Shown: piece by piece, positions 22,633-31,705 of the stretch
How positions within the stretch are numbered: position 1 is the first letter of the stretch
How the letters are laid out: every line of letters starts with the position of its first letter
Virus record (IMG/VR): IMGVR_UViG_3300044612_002233
Span: 1-64,000 of that record
Length of the DNA stretch: 64,000 nucleotides
Reading direction: 5' to 3' (one strand)
Source of the DNA: a virus
Program-made: the position numbers and the translations under genes
The notes under the pieces: model-generated
What the model saw: only the letters and a program-made list of their open reading frames with translations
Told to the model about the DNA's origin: nothing
Database searches by the model: none

Positions 22633-25296
22633 TTGTATTTGGGATTATGTAAAGACAATGATAATTCCGAAATCTTAAATGATCTTAACTCTTTAAAGTG
22701 CCAAACTAAAGTTAGTTATCATGAAAATTATGGAGCAGATATAGCTCCTTTTTTATCTCAGCTTCATGATATAAAAGAGTCTCTTTTTATTAAAATCCAT
22801 GGTAAAAAAACCAATATAGGAACTCATAACCATGTGAATTGGAGATCTGTTTTATTAAACGATTTGATTGGTGGCCCAGATATAATAAATTCAAATGTCT
22901 TAGCGTTTGAAGATGAATCAGTCGGTATGATATCCCCAAGACCTTTCATATGGTCCAACTTAGAGGGATCGAACTCCTCCAAGATACAGAAACTATGTTT
23001 AGAACTGAATATAGATTATAACTTAGTTAAAGATGGAAATTTTGTTGCTGGATGTATGTTTATGTCCAGGACAAAAATTTTTAAAAGTATTTTTACTAAA
23101 AAGAAAATAATAAACATATTAAAACTACTTACTGAAGAAATCAACAAAGTAGAAGATATAGTTACTGGAACATATTCACATTCTCTTGAAAGAATTTTTG
23201 GTTATATTATTAAATTTAAAAACTTAACTATTAGTAATAATATTATAGATAATTATATCTTAATTAAGAACACAGACACACAAAAAATATTTCATGCAAT
23301 AAAACTATATACTAACTTTATTTATCTGCTAGAAGATATGAATGTTTATGGAGAAATATTAAAAGAAACAAATAATACTAAACTAATTCGATGGTATCAC
23401 TTGAATAGTCCAATAGATCAATCATATGATTTATCGGAAGATGGCTATTTTATTTCCAATGGGAACAATTCCAGTCTTTTAGATGATTCTAAAATTAATT
23501 TTAAGTTTAAAACTCCTAGTAGTATATCGGTATCTATACTTTTATTTTATCCAGAGGAGTTATCTTTAAAATCTATTAATAATATATGCTCTATGCTATT
23601 TAATAAATGTAATGAGCTAAATCTATTAAAGATAATACTAAATATTAGAAATAATTCATTAAATTATAATTCAGAAATTATTAAAAATAATATTTTAAAT
23701 TTACAAAAATACTATAGTGATTTAAACGATTTAGATGTAGAAATTAATTATTTTGAAAATTTTAACTATGGCTATGGCCGTGGTCATAATGAAAACTTTA
23801 ATATTAATTCCAACACAGAATATTTTTTAATCATGAATGACGATATATTATTTCCTAATCTAGATTGGATGAATAGATGTTTTAAAGAATTTGATGAACA
23901 AGAAAATTTAGCAATTATAGGATCAGAGCAGTCTCCTCAATTTTTAGATAATTTAGCCAACGGAATACTAAGACCTATAATCGAAACAAATAATCCAGAC
24001 TATTCTGAGGGATCGATACTTCTGATAAAATCAGATATTTTTAAACAGATTAATGGATTTGATACTTCTTTAGAATATTGTTATTATGAAGACGTAGATT
24101 TATGTTTTAGAGTTAAGCAGCTTGAGTATAAGATTAAAAACATAACTATTAAACATCAGCATTTTAGATCAAGTAGTTCATCAAAACTTCCAATAATAGC
24201 AAGAGAATCCATAAGCGAATTAAATAGAGCAAAATTTTTATCTAAATGGGGTGGATTTATACAAGGAAAAAAAGAAAATTTATATAATAATATATTAATA
24301 AATATAGATTTTGATGGATTTGGTGATATTGTTGACTGTTACTATCCTATTAAACAGCTATTATTGAATAACTTAAACAATAATATATATTTATATATTT
24401 CATCTAATTTATTTCATTTATATTTGTCTTTAATCTTTTTTCATCCAAATATAACCTTCATAAAAAAAGAAGAAATCGATAATATAAATTATGATAGTAT
24501 ATACTCAACAAAAAATTTAAATCTATCTCCACCATATCATACTATGGATATTATTGCATCTAAATTTGGAGTGGTTGACTTTGATACTGATCCAACGGTC
24601 ATATGCTCTTATTATAAAGATAAATTAAAACATTCAACAATACTAAAACCAGATAAAAAGTATATTGTTATTCATTTTGACTCTCAAAGAGCAGGTTTTG
24701 AGTCAAGGATGCCCAATCAAGAAATATTAATCCCTATAATTCAAAAATTTAGTAAAGACTATAAATTTATTATTTTAGGTAAACATCTAGACATATCAAA
24801 TATTGAATTTGAAAACTTTATATCAATCTTAAAAGACAATAACATTCTTTACGATTATAGAGATTCAGGATCAATAGAGGATATGTTCATGCTAATTTCA
24901 GAATGTTTTATGTTTTTAGGCGTTGACTCAGGGCCAAGTCATATAGCTCAATTATTTAATATTCCCAGCTATATTATATATGGCCCAATAAATCCCGCAA
25001 CTAAAATATATAGATATCACAATTCTGGTTGTTATTATAATTTAAATCATGAGTCTGGTTCTGGAACATATCATAGATCATTAAGGCCGTCATATCATTA
25101 TGACATGAGGAGAGATGAAAATTGTATAAAAGAAATAAATAGTTCTTTTTTGATGGAAGATATTGAAAAATTTATATTAAATAATTTTATCTTTGATTGG
25201 ATTCCTATCTTTGATTCTTTAAGGAGAAATCAGAGAGAGGCACTACTACTACAAATGCATAATCCTCTATATAAAAATAAAATTTTAATTAATTAA
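22633..25296 (+). CDS. RgpF-GT2-GT9 trimodular glycosyltransferase
   Basis: The protein has three glycan domains. Residues about 1-190 match rhamnan synthesis protein F, with GADIAPFL, FIKIHGKKTN and FVAGCMFMSR. Residues about 285-550 are a GT2 domain with FLIMNDDILFP and CYYEDVDLCFR. Residues about 555-860 are a GT9 (heptosyltransferase-like) domain with IDFDGFGDIVD and LGVDSGPSHIAQLFNIPSYIIYG (split after HIAQL). The TTG at 22633 cuts the family N-terminus. The frame stays open back to 22507, and 22549-22632 encodes LAIVLYLYHTDLWPEF and the next residues of the RgpF fold, with no ATG, GTG or TTG. Confidence 0.85.
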   Translation: MYLGLCKDNDNSEILNDLNSLKCQTKVSYHENYGADIAPFLSQLHDIKESLFIKIHGKKTNIGTHNHVNWRSVLLNDLIGGPDIINSNVLAFEDESVGMISPRPFIWSNLEGSNSSKIQKLCLELNIDYNLVKDGNFVAGCMFMSRTKIFKSIFTKKKIINILKLLTEEINKVEDIVTGTYSHSLERIFGYIIKFKNLTISNNIIDNYILIKNTDTQKIFHAIKLYTNFIYLLEDMNVYGEILKETNNTKLIRWYHLNSPIDQSYDLSEDGYFISNGNNSSLLDDSKINFKFKTPSSISVSILLFYPEELSLKSINNICSMLFNKCNELNLLKIILNIRNNSLNYNSEIIKNNILNLQKYYSDLNDLDVEINYFENFNYGYGRGHNENFNINSNTEYFLIMNDDILFPNLDWMNRCFKEFDEQENLAIIGSEQSPQFLDNLANGILRPIIETNNPDYSEGSILLIKSDIFKQINGFDTSLEYCYYEDVDLCFRVKQLEYKIKNITIKHQHFRSSSSSKLPIIARESISELNRAKFLSKWGGFIQGKKENLYNNILINIDFDGFGDIVDCYYPIKQLLLNNLNNNIYLYISSNLFHLYLSLIFFHPNITFIKKEEIDNINYDSIYSTKNLNLSPPYHTMDIIASKFGVVDFDTDPTVICSYYKDKLKHSTILKPDKKYIVIHFDSQRAGFESRMPNQEILIPIIQKFSKDYKFIILGKHLDISNIEFENFISILKDNNILYDYRDSGSIEDMFMLISECFMFLGVDSGPSHIAQLFNIPSYIIYGPINPATKIYRYHNSGCYYNLNHESGSGTYHRSLRPSYHYDMRRDENCIKEINSSFLMEDIEKFILNNFIFDWIPIFDSLRRNQREALLLQMHNPLYKNKILIN

Positions 25297-25297
25297 T

Positions 25298-26074
25298 ATG
25301 TCTACTAAAAAAAATAAAATAGAAATCGTTTTATTTATTAAAAACGAAGAAGAATTAATAGAGTCCTCTATTCTATATCACAAGCAGATTACTGATAAAA
25401 TAACTATAATAGATAATGGATCTACAGATAAAACATTAACTATAATCAGTAAATATTTAAATGATAATATCTCTTTGATTATAGACAATAGTAGTTTTGA
25501 CAACAAGGGTAAAATATGCACAAAACAAATTCAAGATTCCAGTGCAGATATTGTAGTTCCATTAGATGCTGATGAGTTTTTATTATATGATAATGGATTA
25601 ATAATTAAGGACAGTCCAAAACTTATTAGAGAATATTTACAACAGCTACCAATCAATGGGCACATGTATAAAATTAATAAGGTTTATAACAAAATAGAAA
25701 ATACTAATAATTATTGTATAGATAAAACTTATAATTCTAATAAAATTATTTTTCCAAAATTAGGATTCATTGAAACAGACTGTGGATTTCATTTTGGTAA
25801 AGTGTCATCAGATGATAGTGATAATAAAACATATAATATAGACATATCATATTTGCATTTTCACTATTTGTCAAAAGAGCGTTGGTTAAAAAGCTGCCAC
25901 CAAAAGTTAAAAGCTAGACTACAAGATAAATTTAATAATTTAGAGAGTATCATAGATTTAGCTGGCACAACAAACAGGTCAAACCACATAGCGAAAGAAA
26001 TGCTATATTACTTAGCTTCTAATAGATGGCATAGATTAAAACAAGATATTGTATTTGATACTTATAATATATGA
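25298..26074 (+). CDS. Family 2 glycosyltransferase
   Basis: The 258-residue protein is a GT-A enzyme with IVLFIKNEEELIESSI near residues 10-25, TIIDNGSTDKTL near 37-48 and the metal site VVPLDADEFLL near 86-96. The C-terminal part is short and has HFHYLSKERWLKSC, often seen in this subfamily. It starts one base after the trimodular gene and overlaps the next by 4 bases. Donor and acceptor are unknown. Confidence 0.82.
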   Translation: MSTKKNKIEIVLFIKNEEELIESSILYHKQITDKITIIDNGSTDKTLTIISKYLNDNISLIIDNSSFDNKGKICTKQIQDSSADIVVPLDADEFLLYDNGLIIKDSPKLIREYLQQLPINGHMYKINKVYNKIENTNNYCIDKTYNSNKIIFPKLGFIETDCGFHFGKVSSDDSDNKTYNIDISYLHFHYLSKERWLKSCHQKLKARLQDKFNNLESIIDLAGTTNRSNHIAKEMLYYLASNRWHRLKQDIVFDTYNI

Positions 26075-27081
26075 CTAAGATACTCTCAAAACTAGATTAT
26101 AATAATATTTGGGAATATTATCTAAATCTATATAAAACATGCTCAAATAACAAAGAATTTATTTCTGCAGTAACCGAAGAAAATAAAATAGTTTTTTCTA
26201 ATATGGTTAATAATAAAGATATATATATAAAACATAATATTGATTTAGTATCTAGCTTTAAAAATAATTCTTTAATTACTGTCCGTTTAGGTGGCGTAGA
26301 GAGCAGATTTTTGGTTAATAATTATTTTTTTAAAACTATTCCAATCAATTTTAAAGACAGTCATCATGCAACTGATGATTCACAAATGAAATCAAATGCT
26401 GGAATGTATTATATTAAAAATACAGATAAAACAATGGTAAATGATTGGTGGATTTTAAACACAATAAATTTATTAAAAAATAATAAAGTTACATATATGT
26501 CGTGTTTCTTGGTCCTTCATTACGATCTATATATTCTTGCCTTATTAGATATAAAAAATAAAGTAATTGACTCTTATACTAGACAAAGCGAGTTAATACA
26601 ATATTTCTATGATAGAAAAATTCTTGTAATATCTAATGGAATAGAAGATATGCATAGATCATATAAATTAGGTTTACAAAGACTATACAATATAGATATA
26701 CATGAAGAAAAATTAAATATATCATTCATAAAGTGTCCTCAAACTACAGTCGGCATGGAAACACCACATAGTAATATGATAGAAACAACACAATCTATAA
26801 TAGATTTAATTGATAAACGATATAATGATTTTGATACAATATTATTTTGCTGTGGAGCATACTCTTCAGTATTAATTAATTTATTATCAAAAATATATAT
26901 TAATAAAAACTTATTATATTTTGGATCAGAACTATATACTATGTTCGGTCTCTATTCTAACGGAATAGATAAGCCAACTACTAGATCCGAAATGTTTGTT
27001 ATAAATAATTTTTTGCCAATAGAACAGCCATGTCCAAAAAACTGTAAAAATATCGATGACGGTAAGTATTGGAAAAAATGA
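26071..27081 (+). CDS. GT-D-like glycosyltransferase (tentative)
   Basis: The 336-residue protein has SLITVRLGGVESRFL near residues 68-82, where GT-D (DUF1792-type) enzymes carry R-x-G-D/G-E, and a later Rossmann-like part with ILVISNGIEDMHRSYKLG and DTILFCCGAYSSVLINLLSK. The order matches the GT-D plan. The usual acidic residue is present as E, but the match is loose. No membrane segments. It is the last gene of the second glycan cluster; a stretch with a host-like promoter follows. Confidence 0.45.
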   Translation: MTKILSKLDYNNIWEYYLNLYKTCSNNKEFISAVTEENKIVFSNMVNNKDIYIKHNIDLVSSFKNNSLITVRLGGVESRFLVNNYFFKTIPINFKDSHHATDDSQMKSNAGMYYIKNTDKTMVNDWWILNTINLLKNNKVTYMSCFLVLHYDLYILALLDIKNKVIDSYTRQSELIQYFYDRKILVISNGIEDMHRSYKLGLQRLYNIDIHEEKLNISFIKCPQTTVGMETPHSNMIETTQSIIDLIDKRYNDFDTILFCCGAYSSVLINLLSKIYINKNLLYFGSELYTMFGLYSNGIDKPTTRSEMFVINNFLPIEQPCPKNCKNIDDGKYWKK

Positions 27082-27094
27082 CATTGGTTGGGTC

Positions 27095-27122
27095 TTGACT
27101 TTTTTCGTCTCTTGTTTACAAT
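27095..27122 (+). promoter_or_regulatory. Sigma-70-type promoter before dCMP deaminase
   Basis: TTGACT (27095-27100), a 16-base spacer and TACAAT (27117-27122) lie immediately before the ATG at 27129. Transcription would start at about the start codon, giving a leaderless or nearly leaderless message; no ribosome site is visible. Confidence 0.6.
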
Positions 27123-27128
27123 ACCTTC

Positions 27129-27596
27129 ATGAGACCATCATGGACTGATTACTTTTTAGGATTGGCAAAAGTTGTTTCTCAACGCAGCCATGACACCCAA
27201 ACTCAGCACGGTTGTGTAATTACAGATAATCATAATAGAATATTGGGTGTTGGTTATAATGGCTTTGCTCGCGGTCTTGATGATACTAAATTACCAAATA
27301 TTAGGCCAGAAAAATATCCATGGATGATTCATGCAGAAAGAAATGCTTTGTCTAATTGTATTGTTAGGCCAGATAATGGAGTAGCATATGTTACCGGCCA
27401 ATGCTGTAATGATTGTATCATGGCATTATGGCAGGAAGGTGTGACAAAAGTATTTATGGCCGATGACCACGGAACAAAATTGTTTGACAGTGAAGCGAAA
27501 AATAGATTTGATACATTTGTAGATATGAGTGGTATAGAAATTTTTTATATTAAGCCAGATCTATCTTGGCTCAAAGGGTTGTGTGGTGTATTATGA
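27129..27596 (+). CDS. dCMP deaminase
   Basis: The 155-residue protein has the zinc and catalytic signature of cytidine/deoxycytidylate deaminases: HAERNALSNC near residues 74-83 and CCNDCIMALW near 97-106, with GVGYNGFARG near 38-47. The N-terminus RPSWTDYFLGLAKVVSQRS matches family dCMP deaminases and supports this start. The enzyme makes dUMP from dCMP, feeding dTTP synthesis. It opens the nucleotide-metabolism block beside the ribonucleotide reductase. Cys in place of Pro before the first zinc Cys is unusual (CCNDC rather than PCxxC). Confidence 0.88.
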   Translation: MRPSWTDYFLGLAKVVSQRSHDTQTQHGCVITDNHNRILGVGYNGFARGLDDTKLPNIRPEKYPWMIHAERNALSNCIVRPDNGVAYVTGQCCNDCIMALWQEGVTKVFMADDHGTKLFDSEAKNRFDTFVDMSGIEIFYIKPDLSWLKGLCGVL

Positions 27597-27604
27597 ATGC
27601 ATTA
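27585..27604 (+). promoter_or_regulatory. Possible phage promoter-like motif overlapping gene end
   Basis: GGTGTATTATGAATGCATTA overlaps the last codons of the dCMP deaminase gene and the start of the small ORF at 27593. A second TATATTATATAT tract lies about 20 bases downstream. It could drive the ribonucleotide reductase gene, but its coding position makes chance possible. Confidence 0.35.
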
Positions 27605-27730
27605 GTATATTATATATCATGTGGAATATATTTCTACAACAGGTGGTTTAATGGTAGCTCAGAAACTACAAATCTTTCTTTTCAAGCCACTGTCTTAATA
27701 GGCATAATTGTAATTTTAAATAGGAGATAA
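27593..27730 (+). CDS. Small membrane protein (45 residues)
   Basis: A 45-residue ORF starts at an ATG overlapping the dCMP deaminase stop (ATGA) and ends one base before the ribonucleotide reductase ATG. It has hydrophobic segments at residues 3-14 and 33-42 (ATVLIGIIVIL). The exact fit between two genes argues for translation. Function unknown. The ribosome site of the next gene (AGGAG, 27722-27726) lies within its last codons. Confidence 0.5.
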   Translation: MNALVYYISCGIYFYNRWFNGSSETTNLSFQATVLIGIIVILNRR

Positions 27731-27731
27731 T

Positions 27732-29921
27732 ATGTCGGCACTTCAAGAACTTCAGAATTATACATTTGTTAGTAAGTATGCTCGTTGGATAGAAGATAAG
27801 AATCGCAGAGAAACTTGGAAGGAAGCTGTTGATCGCGTCAAGAACATGATGCATACCCAATATCCAGGCGTTAAAGAAGATATCGATTGGGCATACGATA
27901 TGATGTATAAGAAGAAGGTTCTAGGTAGCCAGAGAGCGCTCCAATTTGGTGGCGAACCAATCCTAAAAAGACACGCCAAAATATATAACTGCACAAGCTC
28001 TTATTGTGACCGACTTCGCTTTTTCCAAGAGTGTTTCTGGCTACTCTTATGCGGTAGTGGAACAGGATTTAGTGTTCAAAAGCACCACGTTTCTAAACTA
28101 CCAACATTAGAACATGAGATTCCTGACAATAACGAAGGAATCAAATATGTAATCGAAGACAGTATTGAAGGTTGGGCAGACGCTCTAGGTGTTCTTCTTA
28201 GCTCGTACTTTAGTAAGCCAATTGAAGAATTCAAAATGTACAAAAATACCTATGTTGTTTTTGATTATTCAAATATTCGACCAAAAGGATCATCATTAGC
28301 TAGTGGAGTAGGAAAGGCTCCTGGATTCGAGCCACTACAAAATGGACTAGAGAAAATCAGAACTCTGCTAGATCGTTGTATTGCTAATGGTCAAAAGAAA
28401 CTACGACCAGTTGATGCGTATGATATTGTTATGCATAGTAGTGATGCCGTTTTGAGCGGTGGAGTTAGACGCTCTGCTAGTCTTGCTTTGTTTAGTCCTG
28501 ACGATGAAGAAATGGCAAAAGCAAAAACTGGTAATTGGTATATAGACAACCCACAAAGAGCACGAAGTAATAATTCGGCACTTCTACTTAAAAACGAAAC
28601 AACACTGGAAGAGTTTCAAGAATTAATGGAGAGCGTTAAAGAATTCGGAGAACCCGGATTTATTTGGAGCGACTCAACAGAAATGACATTTAATCCTTGC
28701 GTAGAAGTTGGAATGTGGCCAGTTGATGAAGAGACTGGAAAGAGCGGATGGCAGGGATGTAATCTGTCTACTATCAACTGCTCATCTATTGAAGATGAAG
28801 ATGATTTTTATGAAAGATGCAAAGCCGCTGCTATTATAGGAACTCTACAAGCTGGATTCACTAAGTTAGATTATCTTGGAGAGATTACTTGCAGAATCTT
28901 TGAAAGAGAAGCTCTACTCGGAGTTTCATTAACTGGAACAATGGAAAAGCATGATCTTATTCTTTCAGAAAAGGTTCTTCGTGCTGGAGCTAAGATTGCA
29001 GTTGAAACAAATAAAGATCTTTCCAAAAAGATCAAAATTAATCAAGCAGCAAGAGTAACTTGCTTAAAGCCAGAAGGAACAAGTTCTAGTATGCTTGGAA
29101 CAAGCTCCGGTATCCACCCACATCATGCTAAACGATATATAAGACACGTACAGGCCAATGTTTTAGAAGCGCCTTACCAACACTTCAAAAAACTAAATCC
29201 GCAAGCCTGTGAAAAATCTAGTTGGTCAGCAAACAACACAGACGAGGTAATTAAGTTCCCAATAGAAGTACCAGACGGTGCTAAATTAAAGAATCAACTA
29301 CCGGCCGTTGAAATGTTGTCTATTGTCAAAGACACTCAAAAGAACTGGGTTCAAAGCGGCAAGAATAGATCGTTATGTACACAAGAATATTTGAGTCATA
29401 ATGTTAGCAATACTGTAACTGTTAAGCCAGATGAATGGGACGATGTTACAAAATATATTTATGATAATCGTAAGTATTTTGCTGGTATCAGTTTAATTCC
29501 ACAAAGTGGAGACAAAGACTATACTCAGGCTCCATTCACAACAGTTTATACTAGTCGTGAAATAGTTAAAGAATATGGTGACGCTGCACTATGGTGCTCT
29601 GGATTAATTGAGTTAGGATTGAATGCTTTCAATAATAATCTATGGGCAGCCTGTGACTATGTTAGTATGAATCAAGCAAAAGATAATGATAGTCAAGATA
29701 AACTTTTATTTATAAATAAAATGAAAACCTTTGCTGGAAAATATTTTGATGGAGATACTAAGCGTCTAACATATTGCATGAAAGACGTTTACAATTGGAA
29801 AGTATACTGTGATCTTTATAATGGATTTAAGAAAGTAGACTATACACAACTATTAGAAGATGAAGACAATACTATCGGCATAGAAGAAATTAGTTGTGCT
29901 GGTGGTGCGTGTTTACTATAA
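27732..29921 (+). CDS. Class II (B12-dependent) ribonucleoside-triphosphate reductase
   Basis: At 729 residues this fits the monomeric, adenosylcobalamin-dependent RTPR form. The radical Cys motif NPCVE lies at residues 321-325 with Cys323 and Glu325, GCNLSTINC follows, and CLKPEGTSSSMLGTSSGIHPHH (split around TSSSM) is the class II signature. GGVRRSASL and the C-terminal CAGGACLL redox pair are also present. There is no ATP-cone at the N-terminus. The enzyme reduces NTPs to dNTPs and works without oxygen, but needs cobalamin from the host. No intein is present. Confidence 0.93.
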   Translation: MSALQELQNYTFVSKYARWIEDKNRRETWKEAVDRVKNMMHTQYPGVKEDIDWAYDMMYKKKVLGSQRALQFGGEPILKRHAKIYNCTSSYCDRLRFFQECFWLLLCGSGTGFSVQKHHVSKLPTLEHEIPDNNEGIKYVIEDSIEGWADALGVLLSSYFSKPIEEFKMYKNTYVVFDYSNIRPKGSSLASGVGKAPGFEPLQNGLEKIRTLLDRCIANGQKKLRPVDAYDIVMHSSDAVLSGGVRRSASLALFSPDDEEMAKAKTGNWYIDNPQRARSNNSALLLKNETTLEEFQELMESVKEFGEPGFIWSDSTEMTFNPCVEVGMWPVDEETGKSGWQGCNLSTINCSSIEDEDDFYERCKAAAIIGTLQAGFTKLDYLGEITCRIFEREALLGVSLTGTMEKHDLILSEKVLRAGAKIAVETNKDLSKKIKINQAARVTCLKPEGTSSSMLGTSSGIHPHHAKRYIRHVQANVLEAPYQHFKKLNPQACEKSSWSANNTDEVIKFPIEVPDGAKLKNQLPAVEMLSIVKDTQKNWVQSGKNRSLCTQEYLSHNVSNTVTVKPDEWDDVTKYIYDNRKYFAGISLIPQSGDKDYTQAPFTTVYTSREIVKEYGDAALWCSGLIELGLNAFNNNLWAACDYVSMNQAKDNDSQDKLLFINKMKTFAGKYFDGDTKRLTYCMKDVYNWKVYCDLYNGFKKVDYTQLLEDEDNTIGIEEISCAGGACLL

Positions 29922-29949
29922 GAACAATTTTACAACTTATACTTATAAA

Positions 29950-29969
29950 GGTGTATTATTATACAGTAT
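29950..29969 (+). promoter_or_regulatory. Phage promoter-like motif before phoH
   Basis: GGTGTATTATTATACAGTAT lies in the 82-base gap, 54 bases before the TTG start at 30004. It overlaps the left end of a perfect inverted repeat. Confidence 0.6.
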
Positions 29970-29978
29970 TTTAATACT
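29965..29978. repeat. 14-base perfect inverted repeat (possible operator)
   Basis: AGTATTTTAATACT is a perfect palindrome starting 15 bases downstream of the GGTGTAT core, where it would cover the expected transcription start. It is too AT-rich and short to terminate, so an operator is possible, though AT-rich chance palindromes occur in such DNA. Confidence 0.3.
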
Positions 29979-30003
29979 CCTTATATAAGAAAAAGGGCAC
30001 ACA

Positions 30004-30735
30004 TTGAGAAAAACCAATAAAAACTCAAAGAAAAAAACTAAGGTTATTGATGCGACAAATAGTTTGGAACCCAAAGGAGCAGCTTATAGAAATCGATTAA
30101 AACCAAGAACAGAAAACCAAAAAGAATACATAAGGACTGTTGCAGAAAATACTATTACGTTTTGTCAGGGCTTAGCTGGTAGTGGTAAAACACACATTGC
30201 TATCGGAATGGCTCTTGAATATCTTTTAGACGAAAAAGTAAAAAAGATTATTATCACAAGACCAATATTAGAAGCCGGAGAAAAAATGGGATATCTCCCA
30301 GGATCAGCAGAAGAAAAATTACATCCTTATCTATTACCAATACTAGATGAAATTGGACACTTCATAAGTTCAGCACATTATGCTTCACTAAGATTGAATA
30401 ATAAAGTTGAAGTAGTGCCACTTGGACTCATGAGAGGTCGTAATTTTCATAATGCTTTTATTGTTGCCGACGAGTGCCAGAACGCATCATATGAACAATT
30501 AAAAATGTTAATAACAAGAACAGGACAATCTAGTAAAATGGTTTTAACTGGTGACGTTGCTCAGTCTGACCTAAGCAGACATCTGCAAGGTGGTTTTAGC
30601 GATATGATATCGGCCCTTAATGGAGTTGAAGGTATAGGCTATTCTAAATTAGAAGCCTCAGATATTGTAAGAAATCCAATTATCTCTAAAATCTTATATA
30701 GACTTGATGACTATGAGCAGCAAAGCCGAAAATAG
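30004..30735 (+). CDS. phoH: PhoH-like P-loop ATPase
   Basis: The 243-residue protein has Walker A CQGLAGSGKTHIAIG near residues 54-68, ITRPILEAGEKMGYLPG near 85-101, Walker B FIVADECQNAS near 155-165 and TGDVAQSD near 183-190. This is the PhoH signature; the family binds ATP and is related to RNA helicase cores, with no firm role in phages. The start is TTG, with AAGGG 6 bases upstream and no in-frame ATG before the P-loop. It overlaps the next gene. Its leader carries the promoter motif and an inverted repeat. Confidence 0.88.
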   Translation: MRKTNKNSKKKTKVIDATNSLEPKGAAYRNRLKPRTENQKEYIRTVAENTITFCQGLAGSGKTHIAIGMALEYLLDEKVKKIIITRPILEAGEKMGYLPGSAEEKLHPYLLPILDEIGHFISSAHYASLRLNNKVEVVPLGLMRGRNFHNAFIVADECQNASYEQLKMLITRTGQSSKMVLTGDVAQSDLSRHLQGGFSDMISALNGVEGIGYSKLEASDIVRNPIISKILYRLDDYEQQSRK

Positions 30736-31303
30736 TAAATGCTTATTATTAAACGCAGACTATGCCCCTCTGAGAATAATATCTTGGCAGAGGGCTATAG
30801 TTTGGTCTATTAGATATGAAGATAATAAAAATTACGGTATTGAAATATTATCCTATTATGAAGACAAGCATATTCAAGGATCTGCCGGAAAACAATATCC
30901 AGTTCCAGCAGTAGCTAAAACTATTAGGTTCTTTAATATGTATAATAGAAAGATTAGTTTTTCGAGACATAATTTATTTATCAGAGATAATCATACATGT
31001 CAATATTGTGGAATTCAATTATGCTCCTCACAATTAACATATGATCATATAATTCCTAAATGTAGATTTAATGAGAATAAAAAATTATCAACAAATTGGA
31101 ACAACATAGTGACTGCCTGTAGACCTTGTAATCATAAAAAGGGTAATAGGACTCCAAAAGAAGCAGGAATGAGACTAATAAATTCACCAATAGAGCCAAA
31201 TTACTCATTAGAGTACTTGCCTTGGTTTCAGGAAGTCTCTACTATAAGGGGTGGACCTTCGTATGAATTGTGGAAACCTTTTATAAATATACAATATGCA
31301 TGA
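30707..31303 (+). CDS. Free-standing HNH endonuclease
   Basis: About 198 residues from the ATG at 30707 (an ATG at 30713 also fits). The HNH core is HTCQYCGIQLCSSQLTYDHIIPKCR (split around LCSSQ) followed by WNNIVTACRPCNHKKGNRTP, giving two CxxC zinc pairs and the DH-N-H catalytic residues. This subfamily is a common stand-alone HNH in bacteria and phages. It overlaps the phoH gene by 29 bases. A homing or DNA-processing role is possible; an intact neighbour gives no sign of disruption. Confidence 0.82.
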   Translation: MTMSSKAENSKCLLLNADYAPLRIISWQRAIVWSIRYEDNKNYGIEILSYYEDKHIQGSAGKQYPVPAVAKTIRFFNMYNRKISFSRHNLFIRDNHTCQYCGIQLCSSQLTYDHIIPKCRFNENKKLSTNWNNIVTACRPCNHKKGNRTPKEAGMRLINSPIEPNYSLEYLPWFQEVSTIRGGPSYELWKPFINIQYA

Positions 31304-31703
31304 TTTTATTTTTAATTCCAAACCATCAGACATATCAGAGATGTTTTATTGTTTGAAGGGCAAAGAAGACTTTATTGATATCGATGGAAATCCCAGAGTA
31401 TCAGATAAAGACTCTGACATCATAGCTGCTAAATGTATACAAAACAAAAAATCAAAAAGTTTTCAAGCAGCATCAAATAATTATAGTTACTATATCAGAA
31501 CAACCCCAAATGCCGCATTGTTTAATCCAATAGAAAAACTATCTCCAATTAAAGATAAACGACAATTTGATTTTATAGATTCTACCTGTAAGGATAAGTG
31601 GATGTTTGTTGAGGTTGGGAAAACAACATTTGATAAGTATATAAAATTTCTAGTCACAAAAAACATTTCTTGGCTAAAGGAAGCCAATAGAGACTTGAAG
31701 TAA
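31296..31703 (+). CDS. Hypothetical protein, paralogue of 32392 gene
   Basis: The 135-residue protein shares its plan with the one at 32392: M-x-DFIF at the start, a YC-x-x-G-x-E-x-x-x-D-x-DG-x-PR segment, LFNP in the middle, a conserved Cys after VxN/DSTC, and K-x-FL-x-TKNISWL-x-x-A-x-R at the end. It looks like a small folded domain conserved within this genome. No function is known. It overlaps the HNH gene by 8 bases. Confidence 0.55.
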   Translation: MHDFIFNSKPSDISEMFYCLKGKEDFIDIDGNPRVSDKDSDIIAAKCIQNKKSKSFQAASNNYSYYIRTTPNAALFNPIEKLSPIKDKRQFDFIDSTCKDKWMFVEVGKTTFDKYIKFLVTKNISWLKEANRDLK

Positions 31704-31705
31704 TT

